Notes: generated by a model from the sequence alone, not told the origin. Shown: positions 17,472-27,500, counted from the stretch's first letter. The stretch is 64,000 bases of DNA from Clostridiales bacterium (GCA_003150405.1 QAMM01000008.1:9454-73453), one strand, 5' to 3'. Numbers and translations are program-made.

Positions 17472-17500
17472 TTGATTAATAACCACCCTTATGCTATAAT
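17472..17500 (+). promoter_or_regulatory. Promoter of the ruvCAB unit
   Basis: TTGATT at 17472-17477 and TATAAT at 17495-17500 are exactly 17 bases apart, 75 bases before ruvC. Confidence 0.82.
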
Positions 17501-17575
17501 ATATTAAATATTAAACTGGTCGTATTATGGGCCAGCACGGCAGACATCACCCAGAAGATGGAGTAAATTGCTTTT

Positions 17576-18085
17576 ATGAAAATTATTGGAATTGACCCGG
17601 GCTACGCCATTGTGGGCTATGGGGTCATTGAATACCGCTCCAATCGGTTTACTACGCTGGATTACGGGGCAATCACTACGCCGGCGGGCATGCCGTTTGA
17701 ACAGCGCCTGCTTACCATCTACGAGGATTTGATGCAGATTCTCACCATCCATAAGCCGGAGGCAATGTCGGTGGAAAAACTGTTTTTCAACTCCAACCAG
17801 AAAACGGTGATCGACGTGGCACAGGCAAGGGGAGCCATTGTACTGGCGGCCACCAAAATGGAGGTGCCGGTGTATGAGTATACCCCGCTTCAGGTCAAAC
17901 AGTCGGTGGTCGGCTATGGCCGGGCTATCAAGGCGCAGGTCATGGATATGACCAAACGCCTGCTCAACTTAAAGGAAATCCCGAAGCCGGATGACACGGC
18001 AGACGCCCTTGCAATCGCCATCTGCCATGCGCATGCGGCGCCGTCCCTTCTCAATGAAAAACTCTTAAAAGGAATGCTGCGGTAA
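17576..18085 (+). CDS. ruvC: Holliday junction endonuclease RuvC
   Basis: The 169-residue nuclease resolves Holliday junctions. The RNase H-like fold is marked by IGIDPGYAIVGYG (catalytic D7), SVEKLFF (catalytic Glu) and DDTADALAIAICHAH (C-terminal Asp pair). Length is typical. It overlaps ruvA by one base (TAATG) and begins the ruvC-ruvA-ruvB set. Confidence 0.98.
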   Translation: MKIIGIDPGYAIVGYGVIEYRSNRFTTLDYGAITTPAGMPFEQRLLTIYEDLMQILTIHKPEAMSVEKLFFNSNQKTVIDVAQARGAIVLAATKMEVPVYEYTPLQVKQSVVGYGRAIKAQVMDMTKRLLNLKEIPKPDDTADALAIAICHAHAAPSLLNEKLLKGMLR

Positions 18086-18696
18086 TGTTATATCATGTAC
18101 GGGGAACATTAATCCATGTTGAACCTAATCTTGCGGTTGTAGAATGCGCCGGTGTGGGCTATGCGTTGCGTACCACCACCCAAACGATGTCCCGCCTGCC
18201 GGAAGTGGGGAGCGAAACAAAGCTTTACACCCACCTTTATGTCCGCGAAGATGTCGTTGAGCTGTTCGGCTTTGCAGAAATGGCGGAACTCAACTGCTTT
18301 AAAATGCTGCTGTCGGTTTCCGGCGTTGGCCCGAAGGCGGCGCTCTCCATCCTCTCCAATGTTTCGCCGGAGCAGTTTGCGCTCTGCGTTGCAACAGGGG
18401 ACAGCAAGGTGTTTACGGCGGCAAAGGGCATTGGCGCGAAAACGGCCCAGCGCATTGTGTTGGAGCTTAAGGATAAAATTACCAACGAACAGCTTGAAGG
18501 CAGCGTAGGGGCCGCTAATCCGGCGGTCAGCGGCATTGCATCCGGACGGGGCAACCTCTCTGAGGCCATCAGCGCACTGGTGGTGCTGGGTTACCCGCAG
18601 GCACAGGCTGCCCATGTGGTTGCGGCCATGGACGCCGAGCTGCCGGTGGAAGAACTCATTAAAAGCGCCTTAAAGGCGCTGGCGGGGCAGGTGTAA
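18085..18696 (+). CDS. ruvA: Holliday junction branch-migration protein RuvA
   Basis: The 203-residue protein has the three RuvA domains: N-terminal OB fold, central helix-hairpin-helix pair (VSGVGPKAALSIL and AKGIGAKTAQRIVLELKDK) and a C-terminal UBA-like domain (about 155-203) that contacts RuvB. It binds four-way junctions and recruits RuvB. Coupled to ruvC by a one-base overlap, with ruvB three bases downstream. Confidence 0.98.
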   Translation: MLYHVRGTLIHVEPNLAVVECAGVGYALRTTTQTMSRLPEVGSETKLYTHLYVREDVVELFGFAEMAELNCFKMLLSVSGVGPKAALSILSNVSPEQFALCVATGDSKVFTAAKGIGAKTAQRIVLELKDKITNEQLEGSVGAANPAVSGIASGRGNLSEAISALVVLGYPQAQAAHVVAAMDAELPVEELIKSALKALAGQV

Positions 18697-18699
18697 CGA

Positions 18700-19749
18700 A
18701 TGTTTGACAGTACAATGGATTTTGAAGAACGCGTCCTGACCCCGGAGAGCACGCCGGAGGATACCGATGTTGAATACAGTCTGCGGCCGAAAACCCTGTC
18801 GGAATACATTGGGCAGGATAAGGTCAAGGAAAACCTTTCGGTTTTCATTGAAGCGGCAAAGGGCCGCGGGGAACCGCTGGATCATGTGCTGCTTTACGGC
18901 CCGCCTGGGCTTGGAAAAACAACCCTTTCCTGTATCATTGCCAATGAAATGAACGTCAACGTGCGCATTACCTCCGGCCCGGCCATTGAAAAGCCCGGCG
19001 ATCTGGCGGCGCTGTTGACCAACCTGAGCCCGAACGACGTTTTGTTCATCGATGAAATCCACCGGCTCTCTCGCGCGGTTGAAGAGGTGCTCTACCCGGC
19101 AATGGAGGACTACGCGCTGGATATCATCATCGGCAAAGGACCTTCGGCGCGTTCCATCCGCATTGATTTGCCGAAATTTACGCTAGTTGGCGCAACCACC
19201 CGCGCTGGGCAGCTTACTGCACCGCTGCGCGACCGCTTTGGCGTGATGCTGCGGCTGGAGCTTTATACCAACGAACAGCTGAGCGATATTATTATGCGCT
19301 CTGCCGGGATTCTGGAAATTTCCTGCACCAAAGACGGCGCGTTGGAACTTGCTAAGCGCTCCCGTGGGACTCCGCGTGTGGCAAACCGCCTGCTCAAGCG
19401 GGTGCGCGATTTTGCGCAGGTCATGGGCAACGGTACGGTAAACCGCGAAATTGTCGATACGGCACTGGAGCGGCTGGATATTGACACGCTTGGGCTGGAC
19501 GCCATTGACCGGCGCATGCTCACCACCATTATCCGCAACTACGGCGGCGGCCCGGTTGGGCTTGAGACGCTGGCGGCGGCGCTTGGCGAAGAGCCGGTAA
19601 CTTTGGAAGATGTTTACGAGCCTTATTTGATGCAGCTTGGCTTTTTGTCCCGCACGCCGCGCGGGCGCTGTGTCACCGACCTAGCCTATGAGCATTTGCA
19701 CCTTTCGCGCGGGCGTTCTGGCGACGGTCCGGAGCAGCTGAAATTATAA
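18700..19749 (+). CDS. ruvB: Holliday junction helicase RuvB
   Basis: The 349-residue AAA+ motor drives branch migration with RuvA. It shows [19 protein letters not shown], Walker [10 protein letters not shown], Walker [13 protein letters not shown], sensor 1 GATTRAG and the C-terminal winged helix with [10 protein letters not shown]. Length and motifs are standard. Confidence 0.99.
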   Translation: MFDSTMDFEERVLTPESTPEDTDVEYSLRPKTLSEYIGQDKVKENLSVFIEAAKGRGEPLDHVLLYGPPGLGKTTLSCIIANEMNVNVRITSGPAIEKPGDLAALLTNLSPNDVLFIDEIHRLSRAVEEVLYPAMEDYALDIIIGKGPSARSIRIDLPKFTLVGATTRAGQLTAPLRDRFGVMLRLELYTNEQLSDIIMRSAGILEISCTKDGALELAKRSRGTPRVANRLLKRVRDFAQVMGNGTVNREIVDTALERLDIDTLGLDAIDRRMLTTIIRNYGGGPVGLETLAAALGEEPVTLEDVYEPYLMQLGFLSRTPRGRCVTDLAYEHLHLSRGRSGDGPEQLKL

Positions 19750-19771
19750 TGGTTTTAAGAGGGAGAAACGA

Positions 19772-21118
19772 ATGAGCAGATTATTTGGAACCGACGGCGT
19801 CAGGGGAATTGCCGGAACCGAACTCACCTGTGAGCTGGCCATGTGCATTGGGCGCGCGGCGGCGGTTGTTTTAACCAAGCACACATCCCACAAGCCCAAG
19901 CTTGTTATCGGCAAGGACACCCGTATCTCTTCGGATATGCTGGAAGCGGCGCTGGTTGCGGGCATTTGCTCGGTTGGGGCGGATGTGGAAATCCTGGGGG
20001 TTATCCCAACCCCGGCAGTAGCTTTTCTGGTCAAAAAATACGGCGCGGATGCTGGTGTAATGATCTCCGCCTCCCACAACCCGGTGGAGTACAACGGAAT
20101 CAAGCTCTTTAACGGAGAGGGATTTAAGCTCTCAGACGCATTGGAGGACGAGATAGAAGCTCTCCTCAATGGCGACTTGACCCCATACCTGAAAAACGGC
20201 GTGGAACTGGGCCGGGTTCGGCGGGTGAAAACCGCTGCTTCGGATTATGTCAAGCACCTGATTTCCTGTATGGATGACAATTTAGAGGGCATGTCGGTTG
20301 CGGTGGACTGTGCCAACGGCTCGGCCAGTGTGACGGCTGAAATGTTGTTTAAAGGTCTTGGCGCCAAGCCGCTTATCATCAACTGTGAGCCGGACGGCAC
20401 CAATATCAACAACAACTGCGGCTCTACCCATCTGGATACCTTGACTGCCTTTATGAAAAAGCACCGCTGCCAGCTCGGTGTGGCCTTCGACGGTGATGCG
20501 GACCGTTGCCTGGCGGTGGATGAGCAGGGCAACCAGGTGGACGGCGATAAAATGCTTGCCATTTTCTCCAAATCCATGAAAGAGCAGGGCAAGCTCAACC
20601 ACGACACCGTTGTGGTCACGGTTATGAGCAACCTTGGCTTTTTCCATTTTGCAAACCGCGAGTCGGTTCAGGCGATTGCTGCAAATGTCGGTGATCGTTA
20701 TGTCCTGGAAGAGATGCTCAAGGGCGGTTACAACCTGGGCGGCGAGCAGTCCGGTCATATTATTTTCAGCGATTATGCCACCACCGGCGATGGCCAGCTC
20801 TCTGCTATTAAACTGATGGGGGTTGTCCGCGAATACGGCAAAAAGCTGTCTGTGATCAGCGGGGTGATGAACCGTTTCCCGCAGGTGATGATCAACATTA
20901 AAGCGAACAACGGCAAAGAAATGCTGGAGGAAAACGACTTAATCCGGGGTGAGATTGATTCAGCCGCTGACGAACTTGGAGCCGATGGGCGCATTTTGGT
21001 GCGCGCTTCCGGAACCGAGCCGCTCATCCGCGTAATGGTTGAGGGCAAAGAGCTTGACCTTGCCAACCGCTATGCCCTTCGGATTGCAAACGTCATCAAG
21101 GAGCAGCTTGGCGCATGA
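19772..21118 (+). CDS. glmM: Phosphoglucosamine mutase
   Basis: The 448-residue enzyme converts glucosamine-6-phosphate to glucosamine-1-phosphate for peptidoglycan precursors. It shows the N-terminal LFGTDGVRG, the phosphoserine loop ISASHNP (S101), the metal-binding DGDADR and the C-terminal RASGTEPLIRVMVEG. All are diagnostic of GlmM. The start follows GAGGGAG. The stop overlaps the next gene by 4 bases. Confidence 0.98.
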   Translation: MSRLFGTDGVRGIAGTELTCELAMCIGRAAAVVLTKHTSHKPKLVIGKDTRISSDMLEAALVAGICSVGADVEILGVIPTPAVAFLVKKYGADAGVMISASHNPVEYNGIKLFNGEGFKLSDALEDEIEALLNGDLTPYLKNGVELGRVRRVKTAASDYVKHLISCMDDNLEGMSVAVDCANGSASVTAEMLFKGLGAKPLIINCEPDGTNINNNCGSTHLDTLTAFMKKHRCQLGVAFDGDADRCLAVDEQGNQVDGDKMLAIFSKSMKEQGKLNHDTVVVTVMSNLGFFHFANRESVQAIAANVGDRYVLEEMLKGGYNLGGEQSGHIIFSDYATTGDGQLSAIKLMGVVREYGKKLSVISGVMNRFPQVMINIKANNGKEMLEENDLIRGEIDSAADELGADGRILVRASGTEPLIRVMVEGKELDLANRYALRIANVIKEQLGA

Positions 21119-21981
21119 GAGCGACACAGGACTGGAAAGACTACGAAATGATTGATACCTCCGGCGGAGAAAAGCTGGAGCGGTGGGGCGATGTTCTGCT
21201 CATCCGGCCGGACCCGCAGGTGATTTGGGACAATATTCGGCAAAGCCCGCTGTGGCAAAAGGCTGACGCCCACTATCTGCGTTCTAATAAAGGCGGCGGC
21301 GAGTGGGATTACATGCGCCGCTTGCCGGAGAGCTGGACCATTTCTTATAAAGCGCTGACCTTCCGCATCCGGCCGACCGGGTTTAAGCATACCGGCTTAT
21401 TTCCGGAACAGGCGGTCAACTGGGATTATTTTGAGAAAACTATCCGCGGGGCAGGGCGGCCGGTCAAGGTGCTCAACCTGTTTGCCTACACCGGCGGCGC
21501 AACCTTGGCCTGTGCGGCTGCGGGGGCGCAGGTCTGCCATGTAGACGCCTCCAAGGGCATGGTGCAGTGGGCGCGGGACAATGCGGCGCTCTCCGGCCTT
21601 GCGGACAAGCCTATCCGCTGGATTGTGGATGACTGTGAGAAATTCGTCCAGCGGGAAATCCGCCGCGGCAACCGTTACGACGCAGTGATTATGGATCCGC
21701 CCTCCTATGGGCGCGGCCCCTCCGGCGAAATCTGGAAGCTGGAAGAAAAAATCCACCCGCTGGTGGAGCTCTGCACCGGGGTGTTGACCGAACAGCCGCT
21801 CTTTTTTGCGCTCAACTCCTATACTACAGGGCTTTCTCCTTCGGTGATGGAGTACCTGCTCGGCATTACGGTGGCCCGGAAGTTTGGCGGCGCGGTCCGC
21901 TCGGATGAAATTGGCCTGCCGGTCACCCAAAGCGGCTATACTTTGCCATGCGGTTCTACAGCTCTGTGGACGGCCGGCTGA
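21115..21981 (+). CDS. Class I SAM-dependent methyltransferase, RlmI/RlmK-like
   Basis: The 288-residue protein has the SAM-binding motif LNLFAYTGGATLACAAAG (about 120-137) and the catalytic-loop motif DPPSYGRGPSGE, the pattern of the COG1092 23S rRNA cytosine methyltransferase group. The N-terminal part (about 1-85) lacks an obvious PUA domain, so it is shorter than E. coli RlmI (about 396 residues). The target nucleotide is unknown. It overlaps glmM by ATGA. Confidence 0.85.
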   Translation: MRATQDWKDYEMIDTSGGEKLERWGDVLLIRPDPQVIWDNIRQSPLWQKADAHYLRSNKGGGEWDYMRRLPESWTISYKALTFRIRPTGFKHTGLFPEQAVNWDYFEKTIRGAGRPVKVLNLFAYTGGATLACAAAGAQVCHVDASKGMVQWARDNAALSGLADKPIRWIVDDCEKFVQREIRRGNRYDAVIMDPPSYGRGPSGEIWKLEEKIHPLVELCTGVLTEQPLFFALNSYTTGLSPSVMEYLLGITVARKFGGAVRSDEIGLPVTQSGYTLPCGSTALWTAG

Positions 21982-22013
21982 TGTAATACGGAACAAATGG
22001 GAAGGACGACACG

Positions 22014-22865
22014 TTGGAACAGATTATTACAACCAAAGACCTGATGTTTGAATATCGGGCGCAGCTCCCGGAGGAATCCAACACTAGGGTGCTCAACCAA
22101 ATCAACCTCAGCATCCGCAAGGGGGAATTTCTTGCTATCCTGGGGCACAATGGTTCCGGTAAATCCACCCTTGCCAAACACTTCAACGCCGTGCTCAAAC
22201 CGACGGCGGGCAAGGTGGAGGTCGAAGGAATTGATACGGCGGACGATTCCCGCGTGTTTGACATCCGCCAGACGGTTGGTATGGTGTTCCAGAACCCGGA
22301 CAACCAGATTGTCGCCACCATTGTGGAGGAGGACGTTGCCTTCGGGCTGGAAAATATGGGGGTGGAGCCAAAGGAGATCCGCCGCCGTGTGGATGAAGCG
22401 CTCCGCCAGGTGGATATGGTGGAATACTATCGCCATTCGCCGCACCAGCTTTCCGGCGGGCAGAAGCAGCGGGTTGCCATTGCGGGCATAATCGCCATGC
22501 GGCCGGACTGCATTGTGCTGGACGAACCCACCGCCATGCTCGACCCAAGGGGGCGCCGGGAGGTTATGAAAACCATTCAGGAGCTCAACCGGGAGAATGG
22601 CATTACCGTTGTGCTCATCACCCATTATATGGATGAAGCGGTCAAAGCGGACCGTGTGGTGGTCATTGACGAAGGGGATATTTTGCTGGACGGAACGCCC
22701 AAGCAGGTGTTCCGGAATGTAGAGCTGCTCAAAAGCGTTGGCCTTGACGTACCGCAGGTGACCGAACTCGCTTATGAGCTGCGAAGAAGCGGGGTCGATA
22801 TCCCGGAGGATATCCTCACCGAGCAGGAATGTGTGGATTATTTATCCAAATTGTTGGAGGAATGA
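22014..22865 (+). CDS. ecfA1: Energy-coupling factor transporter ATPase EcfA1
   Basis: The 283-residue ATPase shows Walker [11 protein letters not shown]-loop [20 protein letters not shown] (characteristic of EcfA1), signature LSGGQKQR and Walker [16 protein letters not shown]. With EcfA2 and EcfT it forms the shared energising module for vitamin S-components encoded elsewhere (group II ECF). The start is TTG 22014 after GGGAAGGA; no ATG is available. The stop region overlaps the ecfA2 translation signals. Confidence 0.96.
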   Translation: MEQIITTKDLMFEYRAQLPEESNTRVLNQINLSIRKGEFLAILGHNGSGKSTLAKHFNAVLKPTAGKVEVEGIDTADDSRVFDIRQTVGMVFQNPDNQIVATIVEEDVAFGLENMGVEPKEIRRRVDEALRQVDMVEYYRHSPHQLSGGQKQRVAIAGIIAMRPDCIVLDEPTAMLDPRGRREVMKTIQELNRENGITVVLITHYMDEAVKADRVVVIDEGDILLDGTPKQVFRNVELLKSVGLDVPQVTELAYELRRSGVDIPEDILTEQECVDYLSKLLEE

Positions 22866-22867
22866 CT

Positions 22868-23740
22868 GTGCCAATGATAGAAGTCAGGGACCTGACCCAT
22901 GTTTACAGTGCGGGTACCCCGTTTGAAAAAGTGGCGCTCGACCATATTAACCTTTCCATTGAATCCGGCGAATTTGTCGGTGTGATTGGACACACCGGTT
23001 CGGGCAAATCGACGCTGATTCAACAGTTCAACGGTTTGCTCAAGCCGACTTCGGGGGAAATCCTCGTGGACGGACGGAATATCTGGGAGGAAAAAAAACA
23101 GATACGCCGCCTGCGCTTTGATGTGGGCTTGGTATTCCAGTACCCGGAGTACCAGCTTTTTGAGGAAACCGTTTACAAAGACATCGCATTCGGGCCCAAA
23201 AACATGGGGCTTGACGAGGAGGAAATTGACCGAAGGGTGCAGGATGCAGCCGGCTTTGCCGGTATTTCCGAGGAAATGCTGGGCAAAAGCCCATTTGAGC
23301 TTTCCGGTGGGCAGAAGCGCCGCGCCGCCATTGCCGGCGTGATTGCCATGGACCCAAAGGTGCTCATCTTGGACGAGCCCACCGCCGGGCTTGACCCCAA
23401 GGGGCGCGACCGGATTCTGGGGCGGATAAAGGAGTACCATCAAACCAAGAAAAACACCATTCTCCTGGTTTCCCACAGCATGGAGGATGTTGCGAAATTT
23501 GCCACAAAGGTTCTTGTCATGAACAAGGCAAAGGTCTTTACCTACGGCACGGTGGACGAGGTGTTTTCCAAATCCGAAACCATTTCCCACATGGGGCTTT
23601 CCATCCCGCAGATTTCCAAGGTGTTCCATGCGCTGAGCGACAAGGGCTTTAACGTGGAGCGCAACGTTTATACGGTGGAACGCGCCAAGCAGGAAATATT
23701 GAACCGACTTGCGAAAGGACAGAGGCAGGAACATGCTTAA
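22868..23740 (+). CDS. ecfA2: Energy-coupling factor transporter ATPase EcfA2
   Basis: This 290-residue second ATPase has Walker A GHTGSGKST, LVFQYPEYQLFEETVYKDI (EcfA2-type), signature LSGGQKRR and Walker B LILDEPTAGLDPKGR. GTG 22868 is chosen because GGAGG (22856-22860) lies 7 bases upstream; ATG 22862 is too close to it and ATG 22874 is also possible. It overlaps ecfT by 8 bases. Confidence 0.95.
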   Translation: MPMIEVRDLTHVYSAGTPFEKVALDHINLSIESGEFVGVIGHTGSGKSTLIQQFNGLLKPTSGEILVDGRNIWEEKKQIRRLRFDVGLVFQYPEYQLFEETVYKDIAFGPKNMGLDEEEIDRRVQDAAGFAGISEEMLGKSPFELSGGQKRRAAIAGVIAMDPKVLILDEPTAGLDPKGRDRILGRIKEYHQTKKNTILLVSHSMEDVAKFATKVLVMNKAKVFTYGTVDEVFSKSETISHMGLSIPQISKVFHALSDKGFNVERNVYTVERAKQEILNRLAKGQRQEHA

Positions 23741-24545
23741 GGATATTACAATAGGACAGTATTTTCCGGGTGCTTCTTTCCTGCACCGGCTGGACCCGCG
23801 GGTGAAAATCCTGCTGACCATTGCCTACATTGTCATGCTGTTTATGGTTTCCAATTCGCTTGGGTTCCTCGTTGGCATTGGGCTGCTAGTTGCCGCCTAT
23901 CTGGTTTCTAAAATTCCGTTTAAAATGATGCTCAAGGGCATCAAACCCATTGTGCCGATTGTCATTTTCACCGGCATTTTGAACTTGTTTTTTGTCTCCG
24001 GCACCCCGATTGTTCAGTTCTGGGCCGTTACCATTACCTGGGAGGGGCTGCGGCTTGCCGTGATTATGGCAGTCCGCATTCTTGCGCTCATTGCGGGCGC
24101 GAGCCTGCTTACTTACACCACCTCCCCGATTGAGCTGACCGACGCCATTGAGTCGCTGTTAAAGCCGCTCAAGGCCGTTCGCTTTCCGGTGCATGAGCTT
24201 GCCATGATGATGACCATCGCCCTGCGGTTTATCCCGACCCTCATTGAGGAAACCGATAAGATCATGTCTGCGCAGAAGGCGAGGGGAGCGGATTTTGAAT
24301 CCGGCAACCTCATCCAGCGCGCAAAGGCATTGGTGCCGATTCTCATACCGCTTTTTATCTCGGCATTCCGCCGGGCGGATGACCTTGCAATGGCAATGGA
24401 GTGCCGCTGCTACCACGGCGGGGAGGGGCGCACCCGGATGAAACAGCTTCGCTTAGGCGCCATTGACCTCTACGGGTCTTTGATTATGGCGGCCTGTATT
24501 GCCGGGGTGGTTTGCATCAATCTCTTTGTGCCGGTCCTGTTCTGA
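23733..24545 (+). CDS. ecfT: Energy-coupling factor transporter transmembrane protein EcfT
   Basis: The 270-residue membrane scaffold of the ECF module begins IGQYFPGASFLHRLDPRVKI, the usual EcfT start, and has several hydrophobic helices. It carries the two Ala-Arg-Gly type coupling motifs: KARGADF (about 186-192) and the second near MECRCYHGG, where the usual ARG is replaced by CRC. The start lies within the ecfA2 end, with SD AGAGGCAGG. truA follows after 10 bases, the common ecfA1-ecfA2-ecfT-truA order of Firmicutes. Confidence 0.95.
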   Translation: MLKDITIGQYFPGASFLHRLDPRVKILLTIAYIVMLFMVSNSLGFLVGIGLLVAAYLVSKIPFKMMLKGIKPIVPIVIFTGILNLFFVSGTPIVQFWAVTITWEGLRLAVIMAVRILALIAGASLLTYTTSPIELTDAIESLLKPLKAVRFPVHELAMMMTIALRFIPTLIEETDKIMSAQKARGADFESGNLIQRAKALVPILIPLFISAFRRADDLAMAMECRCYHGGEGRTRMKQLRLGAIDLYGSLIMAACIAGVVCINLFVPVLF

Positions 24546-24555
24546 GGGCTGCCGT

Positions 24556-25368
24556 ATGAAAAACCTGTTGTTCAAATGCTGCTTTGACGGCCGGAACTAC
24601 CACGGCTACCAGGTGCAGCAGAATGCGCTGACCATCACCGAGGTGCTGCAGGACGCCATTGAAACCGTTACCGGCCAGCGGGATGGAATTGTGGGCTGTT
24701 CGCGCACCGACGCCGGCGTTCACGCAAACGAATATTTTTTCAATATGCGGACCGAGGGAAATATCCCGCCGGAGCGGTTTGTCCGCGCCTTAAACCGGGT
24801 GCTCCCACCTGATGTTGTACTGCTTGAATGCCGGGAGGTGCCGTGGGGGTTCCATGCGCGTTACCACGCCGCGGGCAAGCAGTACTTGTATAAGCTCTAC
24901 AACACCGAGTTCCGCAACCCTTTTTATGAAGGGCTTGCGTATTACTACCATCGTCCAGTGGACGTTCCGTTGCTTGACCGCGCGGCTAAGTGCTTTCTCG
25001 GCACCCATGATTTTGCCGGTTTCAGCAACACCGGTTCCAAAATTCGCGATACCGTCCGTACCTTGTCTCAGTTTGATGTGGAGCAGCGCGGAGACACGAT
25101 TTGTTTCACGGTGACAGGCAACGGCTTTTTATACAATATGGTGCGTATCCTGGTGGGTACGCTGCTGCAGGTCAATGAGGGGAAAATACCCGCAGATTCC
25201 CTTGGTGAGGTGCTTGCTTCCGGGGAACGCCATCGTGCGGGCAAAACAGCGCCGCCGCAGGGCCTTTACCTGAATCGGGTGTTTTATCCGCCGTCTGTGT
25301 TTGAAGAAGAAAATGAAAGGCTTTTGTCTGGGAAATCGACTTTTGAAACGGATAAACGACGTGTTTAA
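24556..25368 (+). CDS. truA: tRNA pseudouridine(38-40) synthase TruA
   Basis: The 270-residue enzyme isomerises uridines 38-40 in the tRNA anticodon arm. The catalytic aspartate is D52 in GCSRTDAGVHAN. FLYNMVRILVGTLLQV is the other strongly conserved block. The start follows GAGGGCTGCC. Length is typical for the family. Confidence 0.97.
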   Translation: MKNLLFKCCFDGRNYHGYQVQQNALTITEVLQDAIETVTGQRDGIVGCSRTDAGVHANEYFFNMRTEGNIPPERFVRALNRVLPPDVVLLECREVPWGFHARYHAAGKQYLYKLYNTEFRNPFYEGLAYYYHRPVDVPLLDRAAKCFLGTHDFAGFSNTGSKIRDTVRTLSQFDVEQRGDTICFTVTGNGFLYNMVRILVGTLLQVNEGKIPADSLGEVLASGERHRAGKTAPPQGLYLNRVFYPPSVFEEENERLLSGKSTFETDKRRV

Positions 25369-25467
25369 GCCGTTTTGTTTTAGGTTAAGCTTTGCTTGCG
25401 GGATTTTTTGATAACTCCCCGTTCTTTACTATGGCGCTTTGGCGCACCAATCCCCTGTGAGGAGGTT

Positions 25468-26652
25468 TTGAAGATCGCACAGTCAACCAATAAAACGATT
25501 GATCCGGCAAACGACATTGAATCCTATCGCAAAAAGAGGCGCAGAAAGTACCGGATCCGCAGAATTATTACGGTGTGTATTGCATTGGCGCTGATTGGCG
25601 GGATTGCCCTGTTTGCAATCCGGTTTGACGTCAGCGACATCAGCGAACTGCTCAGTCAGAATACAACGGTGCAGAATGGGTCTTCCGGGTACCCCCAGAA
25701 GCTGTTTGGGCGCACCTTGCAGTTTGAAACCAGCGGTTCCTTGCTGGCTTTGGCGTCTGACAGCCACCTCTATCTGTTCAACAGCGCAGGGGATACGGTG
25801 CTCAGTGACCAGCACAGCTATGCGCGCCCCACCATGGCGGCGGCCAATAAACGGGTTCTGCTCTACGACCGCGGCGGCAACAGCTTTCGTGTGGACAACA
25901 GCTCCGGCGTTGTTTATGAGCGGGAAATGTCCAATGAGATTATCTGCGCCGCTTTAAACGCGGACGGCGCGGCCGCCGTTGCCGCTCACGAGGAGCGGTA
26001 CTCCGGGTCGGTTTCGGTTTTTAACCTTCAGAACCAACAGGTGTTTAAGTGGTATTCGGCCGATTACCAGATCACCGGCCTAACGCTTGAGGGCAGCTGT
26101 CTGGCGGTTGCCTGTCTTGGCGCGCGGGATGGGGCGATCCTTTCTACCGTTTATCAGATGGATACCGGCGGGGGTTCGGAGCAGCAGGTAGTTTCGGTTG
26201 AATTTTCAGACATGATGGTGCTGTCGGTCCGTTACCTGAACAACGGTTCGCTTTGTGTCATTGGCGACACTAAAACCGTTCTGCTCTCGGCTTCGGGCGA
26301 GGTGATGGCAGAATACAGCTATGGCAAAACCGTCAATGACTTTTGCGACGATACAGGGGACGTGACGGTTCTCTCGCTGGCCTCCTCTACCAATGCCGCT
26401 GAACAGGAAATTGTGGTGCTGGACCAGTCGGCCGCATTACTTGGCTCTGCTACAGTCAACCGGGAAATCAAATGGTTGGCGGCGGGAAACGGTTCTGTTT
26501 TTCTGCTTTGCAGCAATGAAATATTGCAGTACGACCAACATATGAATTTGTTGAAGAGTATTGAGGTGCGCACTGACTCCAGTCAGGTATGCGTTGTTGG
26601 TTCCGATCTTTATGTGCTGGGGTTGGGAGAAATATCGAAACTTTCGTATTAA
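25468..26652 (+). CDS. DUF5711 membrane-anchored protein with beta-propeller-like exterior
   Basis: The 394-residue protein has a basic cytoplasmic N-terminus (KKRRRKYRIRR), one transmembrane helix (about 35-55) and a large extracytoplasmic part of repeating hydrophobic beta-strands (LLALASDSHLYLFNSAGDTV and similar) suggesting a WD-like propeller. I recognise the DUF5711 family of Clostridia; function unknown. The start is the only candidate near GGAGG (25461-25465), a TTG at 25468, with unusually short spacing, so it may be slightly wrong. It forms an operon with cvpA. Confidence 0.72.
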   Translation: MKIAQSTNKTIDPANDIESYRKKRRRKYRIRRIITVCIALALIGGIALFAIRFDVSDISELLSQNTTVQNGSSGYPQKLFGRTLQFETSGSLLALASDSHLYLFNSAGDTVLSDQHSYARPTMAAANKRVLLYDRGGNSFRVDNSSGVVYEREMSNEIICAALNADGAAAVAAHEERYSGSVSVFNLQNQQVFKWYSADYQITGLTLEGSCLAVACLGARDGAILSTVYQMDTGGGSEQQVVSVEFSDMMVLSVRYLNNGSLCVIGDTKTVLLSASGEVMAEYSYGKTVNDFCDDTGDVTVLSLASSTNAAEQEIVVLDQSAALLGSATVNREIKWLAAGNGSVFLLCSNEILQYDQHMNLLKSIEVRTDSSQVCVVGSDLYVLGLGEISKLSY

Positions 26653-26682
26653 TATGGCTGACAGGAAATAAGGAGGCGTATT

Positions 26683-27411
26683 TTGGGCTGGATAATTGAT
26701 TTGATAATGGTTTTACTGTTGATCCTGATTGTGTATGCGTCGTACCGAAAAGGCTTTCTGCGTTCCATCCTTTCGCTCGGCGGCTTTTTGCTGGCGACGG
26801 TGGTTTCATTTACCTTTGGCAAAATGCTTGCCGAAATGCTGTTCGATTCCATGGCCAAGCCCTGGCTTACCGCCTTGATTGACGAACAGATTGTGGCCGG
26901 GACCAATTATAATCTGGCAGTTGTAGTGGATAATATGTACCAGAATCTGCCGGGTTACCTCGCCGGGCCGCTTGAGATGCTGCTTGGTAGCAAGGAGCAG
27001 GTGCTTGCCAACCTGCAAAGCGCACTGGACGGCGGCTCTGCTGCCGGACTGACCGACGCCATTGTCGGTTTGCTGCGTCCAATGCTGGTCGCCCTGCTGA
27101 GCGTGCTGACGATTATCATTCTTTTCCTTATCTGCATGATTGTCATCCGCATTATTGACCGGCTGTTAATTCAGGTACGCCGTATTCCGGTCGTTGGAAC
27201 CTTTGACGGGCTGCTGGGCGGCCTTGTTGGAATTGTAAAGGCGGTTATCTGGCTGGTCGTCCTGGTGTTCTTGGTCAAAGCGGTTATCCTGCTTTCGGCA
27301 GACGGCATTTCCTGGCTCAACAGCGAGACGGTGGAATCCTCTTTCCTGTTCAAATATCTTTATCACGTTGATATTCCTCAGGTGTTTGAAGGACTGAGTT
27401 TGGGCGGATAA
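26683..27411 (+). CDS. CvpA family membrane protein
   Basis: The 242-residue protein has about five hydrophobic segments, two N-terminal and the rest after residue 115. The N-terminus WIIDLIMVLLLILIVYASYR followed by KGFLRSI is the CvpA pattern, but a long hydrophilic insertion (about 60-115) separates the helices. CvpA proteins are linked to colicin V production and envelope stress in enterobacteria; the clostridial role is unknown. TTG 26683 follows AGGAGG by 6 bases. Confidence 0.8.
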   Translation: MGWIIDLIMVLLLILIVYASYRKGFLRSILSLGGFLLATVVSFTFGKMLAEMLFDSMAKPWLTALIDEQIVAGTNYNLAVVVDNMYQNLPGYLAGPLEMLLGSKEQVLANLQSALDGGSAAGLTDAIVGLLRPMLVALLSVLTIIILFLICMIVIRIIDRLLIQVRRIPVVGTFDGLLGGLVGIVKAVIWLVVLVFLVKAVILLSADGISWLNSETVESSFLFKYLYHVDIPQVFEGLSLGG

Positions 27412-27452
27412 CACTTGTTCCCGGTTTGTTCTTCCTTCGTATGCAGCCTGAT

Positions 27453-27500
27453 TTGTGACAGTTCTGTTTTTGTTCATAATTATTCCACAATATTGTGACA
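27453..27500 (+). promoter_or_regulatory. Repeated TTGTGACA elements and palindrome upstream of clpE
   Basis: TTGTGACA occurs at 27453-27460 and again at 27493-27500, 40 bases apart on the same strand. The second copy overlaps the perfect palindrome CACAATATTGTG (27486-27497). No CtsR or CIRCE operator is seen. This is a candidate regulator site or promoter for clpE, unproven. Confidence 0.4.

Noticed and set aside
22838..23821. 327-codon open frame on the minus strand
   Set aside because: Antisense to ecfA2 and the start of ecfT, no start signal and no recognisable motif.
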